From NCBI GenBank assembly GCA_022822185.1, contig JAJECE010000071.1:1-58764 (forward strand): a stretch of DNA of 58,764 nt, given 5' to 3'. The notes beneath the pieces were generated by a model, which saw nothing but the letters and a program-made list of their open reading frames with translations, was not told where the DNA came from and did not search any database. Within the stretch, counting starts at the first letter, position 1. Each line of letters starts with the position of its first letter. Origin of the DNA: Rhodothermales bacterium (GTDB lineage Bacteria; Bacteroidota; Rhodothermia; Rhodothermales; Bin80). Positions 30,085 through 39,700 of this stretch are shown one piece after another. A program made the translations under genes and the position numbers.

Positions 30085-32091
30085 TCACGCAAGTTCTATG
30101 ATGTGTGCACTTACGGGCGGGGGTGTTTCACGGTTCAGCATTCCCATCTCCCTAAGAAATCTTGACGGATCTTTTAGGTAGCCCCTGTACTGATCTGATC
30201 GGGATAGAACCAGTTGATTTTTTGCCCGCGTAATGGCAACAAAACATGCACGGCGTTCTTCTTCAAGTGCAGAGCCTCTGTTATTCTGCTGGATGCTTTG
30301 CCAGGAAGGAAGGATTCCCTCTGCCATCCCCATGAGATAAACTGTATCAAACTCAAGTCCTTTTGCACCATGAATTGTCGCCAAAGACACGGATCCAGAT
30401 TGTTGAGTTGGGTTTTTAGAACGAAGATCCAGTTCTTGTAAAAATTGATCAAGGGTTGGTAATTCAAGTTGCACATTAACATTATTGCAGAGTTCCCTCC
30501 ATGCACTCAGGTCATCCTGTAAGCCGGGGTCATCGTTTTCATGACCGAACAATTCAACCAACGTATCAATCGCTACGCTAAGTTTTTGGGACCCGTCGGT
30601 AATACTCAGGATTAGTTTGACAGCTTTCGCTATATGCGGAGGCAAGTCAGTCCTCAGTGCAGCATGCGCCCAGATAGAAAGATAGGAGATGCTTGTCGCG
30701 CTCGCACGCGAAATAATGTCCTCCAGATCGATTGGCACTGGAGCGATGGCATCAAAAGTATTGACCAGCGTAGACAGGTTATGGCGATCAAGAGGACGGT
30801 TAATCTGTCTAAGGCAGGCAATCATCCACCTCATGTTCGGGGACACAAAATCATCCCTTCGCATCAGCATTGCGGAACGAACTCCTTTCGCTTCAAGGTG
30901 ATCGTGCATAGATTGTAACATGGAGCGGCTCCGGGCCAGTACCGCGGTGCGGCTGCGGCCCTCATCCTCCATAGCGATAATTTCGTTCGTGATTCCAGCC
31001 ACTTCCTCCTGATCTGTCGGAAACACGCGGAATTGAATGGACTCAACCTCTGTAGTCTGCCGGACCGATATAGATGGCTGTTTGTTTTTCAAACGCTGGG
31101 CGTTATACACCACAAGGCGGTTTGCCACCTCAACGATTTGTGGTGCACAGCGGAAATTTGTTGGGAATTGAATCAAATCACAGCCAAAGTCCGAGACTAG
31201 TGCAGAAATTCTATGAACATTGGCACCGTTCCACTCATAGATCGTCTGATCGTCATCGGCAACCGCAAATACTTCCCGGAAGTCATTGCCTGCCATGCAT
31301 CTGAGAAGCTTGTACTGTGCATCGTTCGTGTCCTGAAATTCGTCAATGAGCCAATATCGATAGACTGTCTGATAGTACCGGGCCAGCGCAGGATGTTTGA
31401 GTAGTTTGTGGGCTTCTAAAATCAGAGAATGGAAATCCAAGGCATTTGCGCGGCGCAACTCCTCTTCGTACAGACGATAGGCTGTAGCAGGAAATTGAGA
31501 ATTTTCCTGAGACGAACCCACGGATGCTTTGAGATGCGATACCGCTTCTTCCGGGCGAATGAGTTGCGATTTCAGTCGATCAATCAAGGGCAGCAATTGC
31601 CATGGTTCACATTCATGCAGGCTGGAGTCACGACGAATGGCATCTCGGAGCAGTGCCTGCCGGTCTTCTTTCCGTGAATAGATTCTAAAGCCTGGTTTTA
31701 ATCCGATATGCGCACCATGCTGTCGCAGGACGCTCGAACAGAAACTGTGAAAGGTGAAGATGTCCGCACGGTCTTCCAGTTCGGGCACAAACGAACGCAC
31801 ACGGTCTTTCATTTCATCTGCCGCCTTATTGGTCAAGGTGAGTGCCAAGACACGAAATCTCTGATCCCGCGATTCATCCAGCAGACGTGCAATCCGGCAG
31901 GTCAGTACCTGGGTTTTTCCAGATCTTGGCCCGGCAAGCACCAGCAACGCCCCTTTATCCCAGTTGACAGACTGGCGCTGAATTGGTGTCAGTTTACCCA
32001 AAGACGTTCCAAGATTGGGATTCACTGTTTTTGTCAGATCTTTACGTACGACTTGAAATGCCTGAATTGCCCTCTTCGATGCCGAAACCAT
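30085..32091 (-). CDS. UvrD/Rep-family superfamily 1 DNA helicase
   Basis: A 668-residue 3'-5' helicase with the motifs in order: Q motif LTPIQRQSV, Walker A AGPRSGKTQVL (a GPRSGKT form rather than the usual GAGSGKT), TLTNKAADEMKDRV, LIDEFQDTN, QTIYEWNGA, NFRCAPQI, IHGAKGLEFDTVYLMG and VAITRAKNQLVLSR. It would unwind DNA in repair or restart collapsed forks. It differs from full-length UvrD/PcrA in length (about 720-750) and lacks a clear C-terminal Tudor tail, so I give no gene symbol. It converges with polA (38 bases between stops), and xth lies upstream on the same strand. Confidence 0.92.
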   Translation of the reverse strand: MVSASKRAIQAFQVVRKDLTKTVNPNLGTSLGKLTPIQRQSVNWDKGALLVLAGPRSGKTQVLTCRIARLLDESRDQRFRVLALTLTNKAADEMKDRVRSFVPELEDRADIFTFHSFCSSVLRQHGAHIGLKPGFRIYSRKEDRQALLRDAIRRDSSLHECEPWQLLPLIDRLKSQLIRPEEAVSHLKASVGSSQENSQFPATAYRLYEEELRRANALDFHSLILEAHKLLKHPALARYYQTVYRYWLIDEFQDTNDAQYKLLRCMAGNDFREVFAVADDDQTIYEWNGANVHRISALVSDFGCDLIQFPTNFRCAPQIVEVANRLVVYNAQRLKNKQPSISVRQTTEVESIQFRVFPTDQEEVAGITNEIIAMEDEGRSRTAVLARSRSMLQSMHDHLEAKGVRSAMLMRRDDFVSPNMRWMIACLRQINRPLDRHNLSTLVNTFDAIAPVPIDLEDIISRASATSISYLSIWAHAALRTDLPPHIAKAVKLILSITDGSQKLSVAIDTLVELFGHENDDPGLQDDLSAWRELCNNVNVQLELPTLDQFLQELDLRSKNPTQQSGSVSLATIHGAKGLEFDTVYLMGMAEGILPSWQSIQQNNRGSALEEERRACFVAITRAKNQLVLSRSDQYRGYLKDPSRFLREMGMLNRETPPPVSAHIIELA

Positions 32092-32204
32092 TGCGGAGAT
32101 GGTCGGCAGGCATTACTGTACAGATGGTCTTCACTTTCTGTAATCTGGATGAGAGTTCATGCCCCTCTAAAGTTTCATCATTGCAGGTTCCGACGCTGAT
32201 GCCG

Positions 32205-32981
32205 CTAAGCGTTCAGGAAAAGCCGGGTAAGGACCGGTGCATGGTCAGATGGACGCTCTAGATCACGTTCTTCAACGTCGACCCAGGAATTCCTGCTGAG
32301 TTTGGAAAGCTTGGGAGTTGCAAGAATGTGGTCAATCCGCACCCCGTCATTCCACTCAAATCCTCGTGTACGAAAATCCCACCATGTGTAAATGCCAGGG
32401 CCTTTGGCGTGTTTGCGCAGCAGATCCGATAACGCAAACTTATTCATAAAGGTATCCAGTTTTTTGCGGGCCTCTGGATCACACAGGACCGAATCCCGCC
32501 AACTGTCTGGATGTGCCACATCCAGATCATCAAAGGCAATATTAAAATCTCCTGTCAGGATGAATTCTTTATGCTTCTCCCGCTCTGCATTCAGGAACTT
32601 ACGCAGTCTGTCAAGCCAGCGGAGTTTGTAGGCATGCTTCGGCACCCCGATGCGCCTTCCGTTGGGTACATAAATATTTACGATCCGCAGGTTATGGACG
32701 CTGCATGCGATCACCCGCGCTTCGTTATCCAGCCCCGTCCGAATTTCATCCACCACGCCTCTGGCAAGAATGGCCACGCCATTATAGGAGGGCTGGCCGT
32801 GAATGAATGCCTGATAGCCGGCTTCCTCAATTTCCGCATAGGGGAAGGTTTCCTGTGTGGCCTTGATTTCCTGCAGGCAGACGACATCCGGGCTGTGCCG
32901 TTCCAGGAAATCAAGAATCCTGACAAGTCGGGCACGTGCAGAGTTCACGTTCCATGTGACGATTTTAACGGGATGAGACAT
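32205..32981 (-). CDS. xth: exodeoxyribonuclease III / AP endonuclease
   Basis: A 258-residue Mg-dependent nuclease that cleaves abasic sites and removes 3' blocks. Family motifs are visible: TWNVNSARAR, CLQEIKA, GQPSYNGVAIL, TGDFNIAFDDLDVAHPD, RIDHILAT and SDHAPV with the catalytic His near the end. Length is normal. It precedes the UvrD-like helicase on the same strand with a gap of 113 bases, so co-transcription is possible. The 258 bases upstream, up to the RND permease stop, hold its promoter and nothing else I can see. Confidence 0.95.
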   Translation of the reverse strand: MSHPVKIVTWNVNSARARLVRILDFLERHSPDVVCLQEIKATQETFPYAEIEEAGYQAFIHGQPSYNGVAILARGVVDEIRTGLDNEARVIACSVHNLRIVNIYVPNGRRIGVPKHAYKLRWLDRLRKFLNAEREKHKEFILTGDFNIAFDDLDVAHPDSWRDSVLCDPEARKKLDTFMNKFALSDLLRKHAKGPGIYTWWDFRTRGFEWNDGVRIDHILATPKLSKLSRNSWVDVEERDLERPSDHAPVLTRLFLNA

Positions 32982-33239
32982 ACGTTCTTGGTCTACGGTT
33001 CGGCACTAAGATAATGGTAAATATGGACAGAATTATCTCCGCGTGTCTAGACACCGCAAGGAGAGTTCATTCAACGTTCCTGAGATTTTTTTCGGTGACC
33101 ATTAAAATGGTTCAGAAAATAGCCTGCAATGCGCCGAAACAGCAAATATGGTTGACCGTATACAGAAATGAGATCTGTAATGATGAATCACCGCCGGCGA
33201 ACATTAGGACGGGAGAATCCACCTGGGTCAGACACCGAT

Positions 33240-36200
33240 CTAACCGGCAGGCTCACGGCGAAGCAAGTGATCCAGACGGTGATGCAACATCATTAGCGCC
33301 GGCACCAGCATCATCAGGATAACGGTGGCAAACAGTACACCCACCCCAAGGCTTACGGCCATCGGAATGAGAAACTGTGCCTGTGTACTCCGCTCAAGGA
33401 TCAGGGGGAGGACTCCCAGAAAGGTGGTGACCGAAGTGAGCAGGATTGGACGAAAACGTGCCTTCCCGCCTTCCCAGATCGCCTCTTCCATGGGTACCCC
33501 CTCCCGCCTTCTTTCATTGATAAAATGAATCAGCACCAGCGAATCATTAATCACAATTCCGCTCAATGCCGTGATCCCAAACAAACTGAGCATGCTCAGA
33601 TTCAGCCCCATAACGATATGCCCGATCAGAGCCCCGACAAACCCGAAAGGAATGACGGCCAAAATGATGAACGGCTGAACATAGGATCGAAAAGGGATGG
33701 CTAACAGCGCGTACATCACGAATAAAGCGATAATAAATCCTCTCGTCAGCGCATCCACCGCATCGGCCTGCTGCCGCTGCTCCCCTTCAAAACTTACGCG
33801 GAGGCCTGGAATATCGGACTGAATGGCAGGAATGACCGCCGATTCCAGTTCGCCGATGACGGCATTCAAGGTGTTCTGTTCCTCGTTCACATCCGCGGTG
33901 ACCGTGACAATGCGGCGGCGGTCACGTCGATGGATGGTGGATGGTCCGGTGCCAAAGCGTGTTTCAGCAACTTCGCTGAGAGGAATTTCGGCTCCGACAG
34001 GGGTTCGGATACGGAGCCGCTGCAGATCTGCCGGCGTATTGCGCTCCTCTTCGGGCAGGCGAACCATCACTCGAATATCGTCTCTGCCTCTCTGAATACG
34101 CAGAGCCTCAGCTCCAAAAAAGGCATTCCGTACCTGCTGGGCCATATCCTCAAACGTTAACCCGAGGGGGCGCGACTCTGGAAGCAATTCTAACTGCACT
34201 TCGCGTTTTCCGCCGTCCTGATCATCGTCAATGTTAGAAACCCCCGCAATACCCGTCAATTCTTCACGAAAACGTGTTTTCGCCTGCTCCAGCGCCTCCG
34301 TGCCGGGCGCGGTCAGTTCGGCCCGAATGCTGCTTCCAAGCGAAATCAATGCAGACTGAAAGACGAGAGAGTTTACTCCAGAGACCTCACCAACCTTTTC
34401 ACGCCACATCTCCTCAAACCTGAGTGCAGGGATCTTTCGTATTTCTGCACTGACCAGTTCAAAGCTGACCTCGCCCAGATGAGATTCGACAATGGTATGC
34501 TGGTCCGCCGCCATCGGATCTAATCCAAGGGAGGGCTGATCGCCGACAATGGTCATCGTATTGGTCACCAGAGGCGGGTGATTCGCGGGAAGTGTGGTTT
34601 GTAGATCGGCGGCGGCTTCATGCCCTTTCGCTTCCAGTAATTCAGCAATCTGCTGCGTTCGATCAGCCGGTGTGCCCAGAGGCATTTCGATACGTGCGGT
34701 TACAACCTCCCCTTCAATTTCAGGGATAAAAATGAACTGGATCAATCCCCCACGAACCAGAGCAAGCGAAAGGCAGATCGCAACCACCGAACTGGCCAGA
34801 ACAAGGGCATAACGCCGTGTGGTGAATCGCAGCATCCGATCCAGTGGACCATGTATAAAGCGGTTCAGGCCCCGCGTCGTTGCAGACTGAATCAATTCCA
34901 GCCGTTGCATCATCCTGCCGGGGTTTTCCCTCCTCTTCATATGAGACAGATGCGCCGGCAGAATAAAGAGGGACTCAACTAGAGAAAACAACAGAACCGT
35001 AATGGCAACCGTCGGGATGGACTGCATTAACTTCCCCATTGACCCCGGTACAAAAAGCATCGGCGAAAACGCTGCGATGGTCGTTAAAACCGCGAAGGTC
35101 ACGGGCGCACACAGACGCGTGGCTCCCTGAATTGCAGCACGCAGGGGGGGGACCCCACGCTCCTGCTCCCTGAATATATTCTCACCAACCACAATGGCAT
35201 CATCAACCACAATTCCAATGGCAACAATGAACGCAAATAATGAGGTCATGTCGATGGAAACTCCCAGTAACGCCATCACGGTGAACGAGCCGATAAATGA
35301 CACCAGAAGCCCCAGTGATGTCCATAAGGCCAAATGAAGATTCATGGACAAGACCAGAGCCAGTGTAACAAGTATGAAGCCGGCAATGCCATTTTTAATC
35401 AGGAGATTGAGTCGGCTTTTGAGGTAGTAATGTTCATTCCGCCATGTATCTATGGAAATTCCTTCCGGCACCCCCTTCCGAAAATCAGCCAGATACGCTT
35501 TTGTGGCTTCCGCAATATCAAGTACCCGCTCATCGCCCGTGCGGGAGACCGATACCAGCGCCGCCGGCTGCCCTCCAAATCGTGTAATCAGGCCCGCATC
35601 CCGAAATCCATCTGTGACGGTGGCGAGGTCGGCAACCCGGACGGCGGCACCGGTCGGGCTCGCCAGAACGATAATTTCCTCAAAATCTCCGGCCGTATAA
35701 TTTTGCCCTTTGGAGCGAACCAGAATCTCTTCGCTGCGCGTATCCAGACTGCCACCGGGTAATTCCAGACTCCCGCGACGCACGGCCGCCGCCACGTCGG
35801 AAAGGCGCAGCCCATAGGCGGCCAGTGCATCTTCCGAAACTTCAATAGAGATTTCATAGTCCCGTACCCCCGTCAAACGCACAAACGAGATTTCGTCAAG
35901 CGCAGTCAATCCATCCTTGATCTGCTCTGCCAGTGCTTTGAGTGTGTGCTCGCTGACATCCCCGTAGATCGCAATCTGCAGAACATTTCTGCGGTTGGTT
36001 AATTCCCGCACCACCGGGCGCTCTGCTTCAGCAGGAAATGTATTGATGCGATCCACATTGTTCTTGATGTCACTGAGGGCCTTATCCACATCCGCACCCA
36101 ATTTCAGGCTTACAGTCACTACTCCAACATTCTCCGCGGCAATGGAGGATATCTGATCAATGTCGTCTACGCCTTCAATCGCCTCTTCAATACGCCGTAC

Positions 36201-36392
36201 CACCCCATCTTCCACCTCTTCAGGGGAAGCGCCTCGGTATTCCGTGCGGACTTCCACCGCGTCAAGGCTGGCCTCCTGAAAGACTTCCTGCGGGATTCTT
36301 GATACATTGAGAAGTCCGAGGAACAGAATCAGCAACATGAGCAGATTCGCTGCGACGCTATTTCGTGCCATATAGGCAATGGCTTTCTTCAT
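33240..36392 (-). CDS. RND efflux transporter permease subunit (system 1)
   Basis: A 1050-residue proton-driven inner-membrane pump of the AcrB type. The two-fold repeated layout is visible: a first TM helix (ANLLMLLILFLGLLNV), a periplasmic loop beginning DAVEVRTEYRGASPEEVE, the TM4 proton-relay motif GIVVDDAIVVGENIF, TMs around SPMLFVPGSMGK, then the second half with its own loop and LSMLSLFGITALSGIVINDS. It lies 23 bases after the adaptor gene and is the last gene of a three-gene operon (outer-membrane factor, adaptor, permease). A C8 tract sits at 35144-35151, in frame. The substrate is unknown; no regulator gene is adjacent. Confidence 0.95.
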   Translation of the reverse strand: MKKAIAYMARNSVAANLLMLLILFLGLLNVSRIPQEVFQEASLDAVEVRTEYRGASPEEVEDGVVRRIEEAIEGVDDIDQISSIAAENVGVVTVSLKLGADVDKALSDIKNNVDRINTFPAEAERPVVRELTNRRNVLQIAIYGDVSEHTLKALAEQIKDGLTALDEISFVRLTGVRDYEISIEVSEDALAAYGLRLSDVAAAVRRGSLELPGGSLDTRSEEILVRSKGQNYTAGDFEEIIVLASPTGAAVRVADLATVTDGFRDAGLITRFGGQPAALVSVSRTGDERVLDIAEATKAYLADFRKGVPEGISIDTWRNEHYYLKSRLNLLIKNGIAGFILVTLALVLSMNLHLALWTSLGLLVSFIGSFTVMALLGVSIDMTSLFAFIVAIGIVVDDAIVVGENIFREQERGVPPLRAAIQGATRLCAPVTFAVLTTIAAFSPMLFVPGSMGKLMQSIPTVAITVLLFSLVESLFILPAHLSHMKRRENPGRMMQRLELIQSATTRGLNRFIHGPLDRMLRFTTRRYALVLASSVVAICLSLALVRGGLIQFIFIPEIEGEVVTARIEMPLGTPADRTQQIAELLEAKGHEAAADLQTTLPANHPPLVTNTMTIVGDQPSLGLDPMAADQHTIVESHLGEVSFELVSAEIRKIPALRFEEMWREKVGEVSGVNSLVFQSALISLGSSIRAELTAPGTEALEQAKTRFREELTGIAGVSNIDDDQDGGKREVQLELLPESRPLGLTFEDMAQQVRNAFFGAEALRIQRGRDDIRVMVRLPEEERNTPADLQRLRIRTPVGAEIPLSEVAETRFGTGPSTIHRRDRRRIVTVTADVNEEQNTLNAVIGELESAVIPAIQSDIPGLRVSFEGEQRQQADAVDALTRGFIIALFVMYALLAIPFRSYVQPFIILAVIPFGFVGALIGHIVMGLNLSMLSLFGITALSGIVINDSLVLIHFINERRREGVPMEEAIWEGGKARFRPILLTSVTTFLGVLPLILERSTQAQFLIPMAVSLGVGVLFATVILMMLVPALMMLHHRLDHLLRREPAG

Positions 36393-36415
36393 GTCGGCAG
36401 GCTATATGCTTCTGA

Positions 36416-37582
36416 CTAATCCATTTGGGTTCGTACGCGCATACCGTCCGTTACAACATCCAGCATGCTGGTGACGATCAGGTCTTCGCTGGTGATTCCA
36501 TTCAGAACGTAGAGCGTGTCCTCCACTTCCTGAATCACTTCAATGGGCTGTGTATAGAGGCGATCTTCACGGATAATCCAAACGACATCACCGTCTCTCA
36601 GACTTTCACGCGGCAGTGTGTAGTATCGCTCATAATGTCGCCCTTCCAGATATGCGGTCACAAATGTGCCCACAAGAAGAGGTGGACGCACATCACTGTT
36701 TTCGTAGGGTCGCTGCACGCGGACAATCACATTGAGCGTCCGCGTGGACGCATCCAGGGCCCCTTCCGTACGATGTATCATGCCCATCCATTCATGCTCT
36801 GTGCCGCGGTTACGGGCTACAAGTCTGGCATGTGCAGTTCCACGGGCCAGTACGTCACCAAGGAGTGTTATATCCCGACCTGCGATCGGCACATGGATCT
36901 CGACGGCATCTGTTCCATAAAAGGAACCGACCACCTGCCCCGGTCCTATGAACTGCCCCAGATCCGCTCCCTTATTTCGTAACTGTCCGTTGTACGGGGC
37001 CGTGATCCGTGTCCTTTTCAGGCGTATCTCTGCATCCCGCAGACGTGCCTGTGCTCCCTGAAGCTGGGCGGCCGCCGCCTGCCAATGCGGCTCTTTGAAG
37101 ACAAGGCTGCCGAGTTCTGTGCTGTCAACCTGCCTTTGTATGCCGGTTCGACGTTCCAGGCGATCCCACTCCTGCCTTGAAATTTTCATTTCCTCTTCGG
37201 CTCTCAGCAGATCAAATTGTCGCTGTACGACCTCGGCCCGTGCTACGGTGACGGCATTGGCATAATCTGTGGAATCAATTCGGAGGATTTCCTGCCCCTG
37301 ACGGAAAGTGCCCCCCGTAACAAATTCCTTTGCCACCCAGGTGATCCTTCCTGAGACCTCGGCAACCAGCGTAACTTCCCGAAGTGGTTGAACGGTTCCG
37401 TTACCGCGTATCGTAACATGCCCTCCCTGTACGGTGGGAACAACCGTCGAAACAAACGGGAGAACAGATTCCGATACCGTTTCCGGCGTGCCAGAACGCC
37501 GTTGAGATAGTACAACCGTCAGAACGATTGCACCTCCAATGATGATGCTCCCTGCAATAAGTACAAGTCTTCTTCTAGCCAT
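36416..37582 (-). CDS. RND periplasmic adaptor subunit (system 1)
   Basis: A membrane-fusion protein that links the permease to the outer-membrane factor. From the ATG at 37582 it begins MARRRLVLIAGSIIIGGAIV, a typical inner-membrane anchor. A barrel-sandwich/lipoyl half (VTLVAEVSGRITWVAKEFV), a coiled-coil hairpin (VARAEVVQRQFDLLRAEEEM), the second lipoyl half (RITAPYNGQLRNKGADLGQF) and a beta-barrel region follow. An alternative ATG at 37642 would add 20 residues and overlap the outer-membrane factor gene by 20 bases; I prefer the shorter form because the extra residues do not look like a signal. 389 residues. Confidence 0.92.
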   Translation of the reverse strand: MARRRLVLIAGSIIIGGAIVLTVVLSQRRSGTPETVSESVLPFVSTVVPTVQGGHVTIRGNGTVQPLREVTLVAEVSGRITWVAKEFVTGGTFRQGQEILRIDSTDYANAVTVARAEVVQRQFDLLRAEEEMKISRQEWDRLERRTGIQRQVDSTELGSLVFKEPHWQAAAAQLQGAQARLRDAEIRLKRTRITAPYNGQLRNKGADLGQFIGPGQVVGSFYGTDAVEIHVPIAGRDITLLGDVLARGTAHARLVARNRGTEHEWMGMIHRTEGALDASTRTLNVIVRVQRPYENSDVRPPLLVGTFVTAYLEGRHYERYYTLPRESLRDGDVVWIIREDRLYTQPIEVIQEVEDTLYVLNGITSEDLIVTSMLDVVTDGMRVRTQMD

Positions 37583-37622
37583 GACCGCTATATGTGCATA
37601 AATGATTACATGAGAGAAGATT

Positions 37623-39128
37623 CTATGGTGTTTCAGAATCAACCGGTTCGTCTTCGTGAATCCAGGTTCCGCCGAGAGACCGGTGCACGGCTAAACGGGC
37701 ATCCGCCAAGGCGCGGCGGGATTCTGTGAGTGCCATTTCTGACATAACAAGGTTGCGCCGGGCATCCAGAAATCCCAGATAATCGCCCGTCCCCCGAAAA
37801 TAGCGAAGTTCCTGAATATGGACTCGGTCACGGGCCGAAGTCTGGGCGGCGGAGAGAAATGCATGGCGCTCCTTCAGTTTTCCATAGTGTACGAGCGATG
37901 CCTCTACATCCCTGAAAGCCATCAATACAGTCTTCTCATACTGGGCAGCCAGTTGTTCGTACTGGGCCCAGGCGACCTTAATATTCGCCCGTATCTTTCC
38001 GGCATTGAATACCGGAGCGGTCAGGCCGGAACTGAAAAGCCAGAAGTTCTGGCTGGTCTGAACAATATCGGACAGCACACTGCTTTGGGTACCCGCCGCT
38101 CCTGTCAATGAAAAACTGGGAAACCGGGCCGCGCGTGCGACTCCGATGCGCTCCCGGGCGGCTTCCAGGCGCTGAAATGCCGCAACTACATCCGTGCGCT
38201 CCTGTAGTAAATCGGAAGGCAGTCCACCCGGTATGTCCTCCATTGCATAGGCATAGGCGTTTTCGGGAACAAGCAAAGTGTCCATCGGCATCCGGTAGCG
38301 CCCTAGAAGCAGGGCAAGCTGCCCCCGGGCGGCATCCAGTTGGCTTTCCAGAACGGGCAGGTCTGCTTTTGCAGCATGAAGATCTTGCCGGGCGGCATGG
38401 AATTCCAGGGGAGATGCCAGTCCCCGTTCGTACCGGTCAGACAGGATCTGCGCACGTTCTGCGAGGATGTTTATGTTTTCCTGTGTCAATTCGAGCGTAT
38501 GCTGCCGGGCGGCAATTTCAAAGTAGGTGGCAATCGTCTCACCGATAATCCCCAGAAGTACGGTACGCATGTCCGACTGCGTCGCAAAAAACTCCTGCAG
38601 GGCTGCCCTCTTCGTGCCTCGCACCCGTCCCCAGAAGTCCATCTCATAGGCAAACCCAAGTGAGGCGCTGTAGGTCGTAATTTCAAACCGGTCAGGAAAT
38701 ACAGGTCCTCCCGGCACATTGACACGATCTCCGATCTGCCCCCCAATCCCTGTATTGGAGGGAGTATCCTGCTGCTCCCGCCGCGCAGACAGTTCCACAG
38801 ACGGAAACTGGTCTGACCGTGCGATGCGAAATTGATTTTGCAACTGAGTTACACGGGCCACAGCCACATGAAGATCCAGATTTCGTACAATGACAGAATC
38901 CACCAACTGATTCAGATATGGATCTCCGAAACCATGCCACCAGTAGGGCTGTGCATCCTGATCGGCAAGTACAGCGGCTTCAAATTTTTCAGGAAGTGGC
39001 GGTGCGGGATTCTCCAGATGCGGTGCACTCGAACACCCGGCAAACATCATCACGGCAAGCAGGCCTGCTGCAAACAAAGAACGCACATGCCAGAACGGAC
39101 ACGCCTGGTCACCACATGTATACCTCAT
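37623..39128 (-). CDS. TolC-like outer-membrane factor, NodT family lipoprotein (system 1)
   Basis: First gene of the RND operon. The N-terminus from the ATG at 39128 is a lipoprotein signal (VRSLFAAGLLAVMMFAGCSS) with the lipidated Cys in FAGC. The NodT-family pattern follows: ADQDAQPYWWHGFGDPYLNQ, then ARVTQLQNQFRIARSDQFP, two long alpha-helical hairpins with repeated Ala/Gln/Arg heptads, and VQTSQNFWLFSSGLTAPVFN. The protein would form a trimeric outer-membrane channel. An in-frame start 93 bases upstream would add a non-signal stretch, so I reject it. System 2 has no such gene and might share this channel. Confidence 0.94.
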   Translation of the reverse strand: MRYTCGDQACPFWHVRSLFAAGLLAVMMFAGCSSAPHLENPAPPLPEKFEAAVLADQDAQPYWWHGFGDPYLNQLVDSVIVRNLDLHVAVARVTQLQNQFRIARSDQFPSVELSARREQQDTPSNTGIGGQIGDRVNVPGGPVFPDRFEITTYSASLGFAYEMDFWGRVRGTKRAALQEFFATQSDMRTVLLGIIGETIATYFEIAARQHTLELTQENINILAERAQILSDRYERGLASPLEFHAARQDLHAAKADLPVLESQLDAARGQLALLLGRYRMPMDTLLVPENAYAYAMEDIPGGLPSDLLQERTDVVAAFQRLEAARERIGVARAARFPSFSLTGAAGTQSSVLSDIVQTSQNFWLFSSGLTAPVFNAGKIRANIKVAWAQYEQLAAQYEKTVLMAFRDVEASLVHYGKLKERHAFLSAAQTSARDRVHIQELRYFRGTGDYLGFLDARRNLVMSEMALTESRRALADARLAVHRSLGGTWIHEDEPVDSETP

Positions 39129-39165
39129 TGACGTAGAGATAAAACCCAAAAAATGAACAGCAGGG

Positions 39166-39363
39166 TTACCTTTCCCTCGGTTCAATGTTCCAACAGTACA
39201 AGCATCCGGTGGGCCGGGCATTAAGGATCAGGAGTACAAAATCATCCAGCGTCTGAGATTTGACGGGAACACATGCAGCCCATAATTGTTCACCCTGCGA
39301 GAAAGCGGGGTACGGAATGTGATCATCAATCGTATCCCAATCTTGAAAATAACTGTCAACCAT
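39166..39363 (-). CDS. possible small protein upstream of the RND operon
   Basis: A 65-residue frame with an ATG start, ending 37 bases before the outer-membrane factor start on the same strand. The sequence is protein-like: MVDSYFQDWDTIDDHIPYPA, a LWAACVPVKSQTLDDFVLLI core and an NARPTGCLYCWNIEP tail with a C-x-x-C pair. I do not recognise a family. It could be a leader gene of the operon or the tail of a decayed gene. The evidence is only its composition and position. Confidence 0.3.
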   Translation of the reverse strand: MVDSYFQDWDTIDDHIPYPAFSQGEQLWAACVPVKSQTLDDFVLLILNARPTGCLYCWNIEPRER

Positions 39364-39550
39364 GACCTTACTGGAATCTTAGAAGTGTAAGTAAAGACTT
39401 GTCGCTGAACATCTAACCAGAGTCTTTTCATCAAAAAGATCCGCTCATTTCGTCATTGAGATAAATTGGAATTTGGTTGTGTCCCCTGTGACAGTTTAAT
39501 GATGATGCTACCATGGTAAATCCTAATGTTGAAATCAATCAAAGCGGTTT

Positions 39551-39562
39551 CCCCCCCCCCCC
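39551..39562 (+). repeat. C12 homopolymer tract near the start of the MpaB-like gene
   Basis: Twelve Cs lie 38 bases after an ATG at 39513. The ATG frame reads into the tract, leaves it out of register with the MpaB-like frame and ends at a TAG near 39624. Thirteen or ten Cs would join the ATG to the long downstream frame. In coding sequence of mixed composition such a run is rare and mutates easily by slippage. Confidence 0.85.
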
Positions 39563-39700
39563 AGTGTTATTCCAGCCAATTATCAGCCAGGCCACGCAAA
39601 AGCACTCCAAAAGAACCGGGCCTTAGCTGATCTGTATATTCACCATACGACCATTGGTGATCCTGAACTGGATCCAATCATAGAAGAATGTTCGTCCGTA

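Noticed and set aside
35144..35151. G8/C8 run in the RND permease gene as a further phase-variation tract.
   Set aside because: In frame, only eight bases, and it encodes a Pro-Pro that is plausible in the loop; weaker than the C12 and G9 cases.
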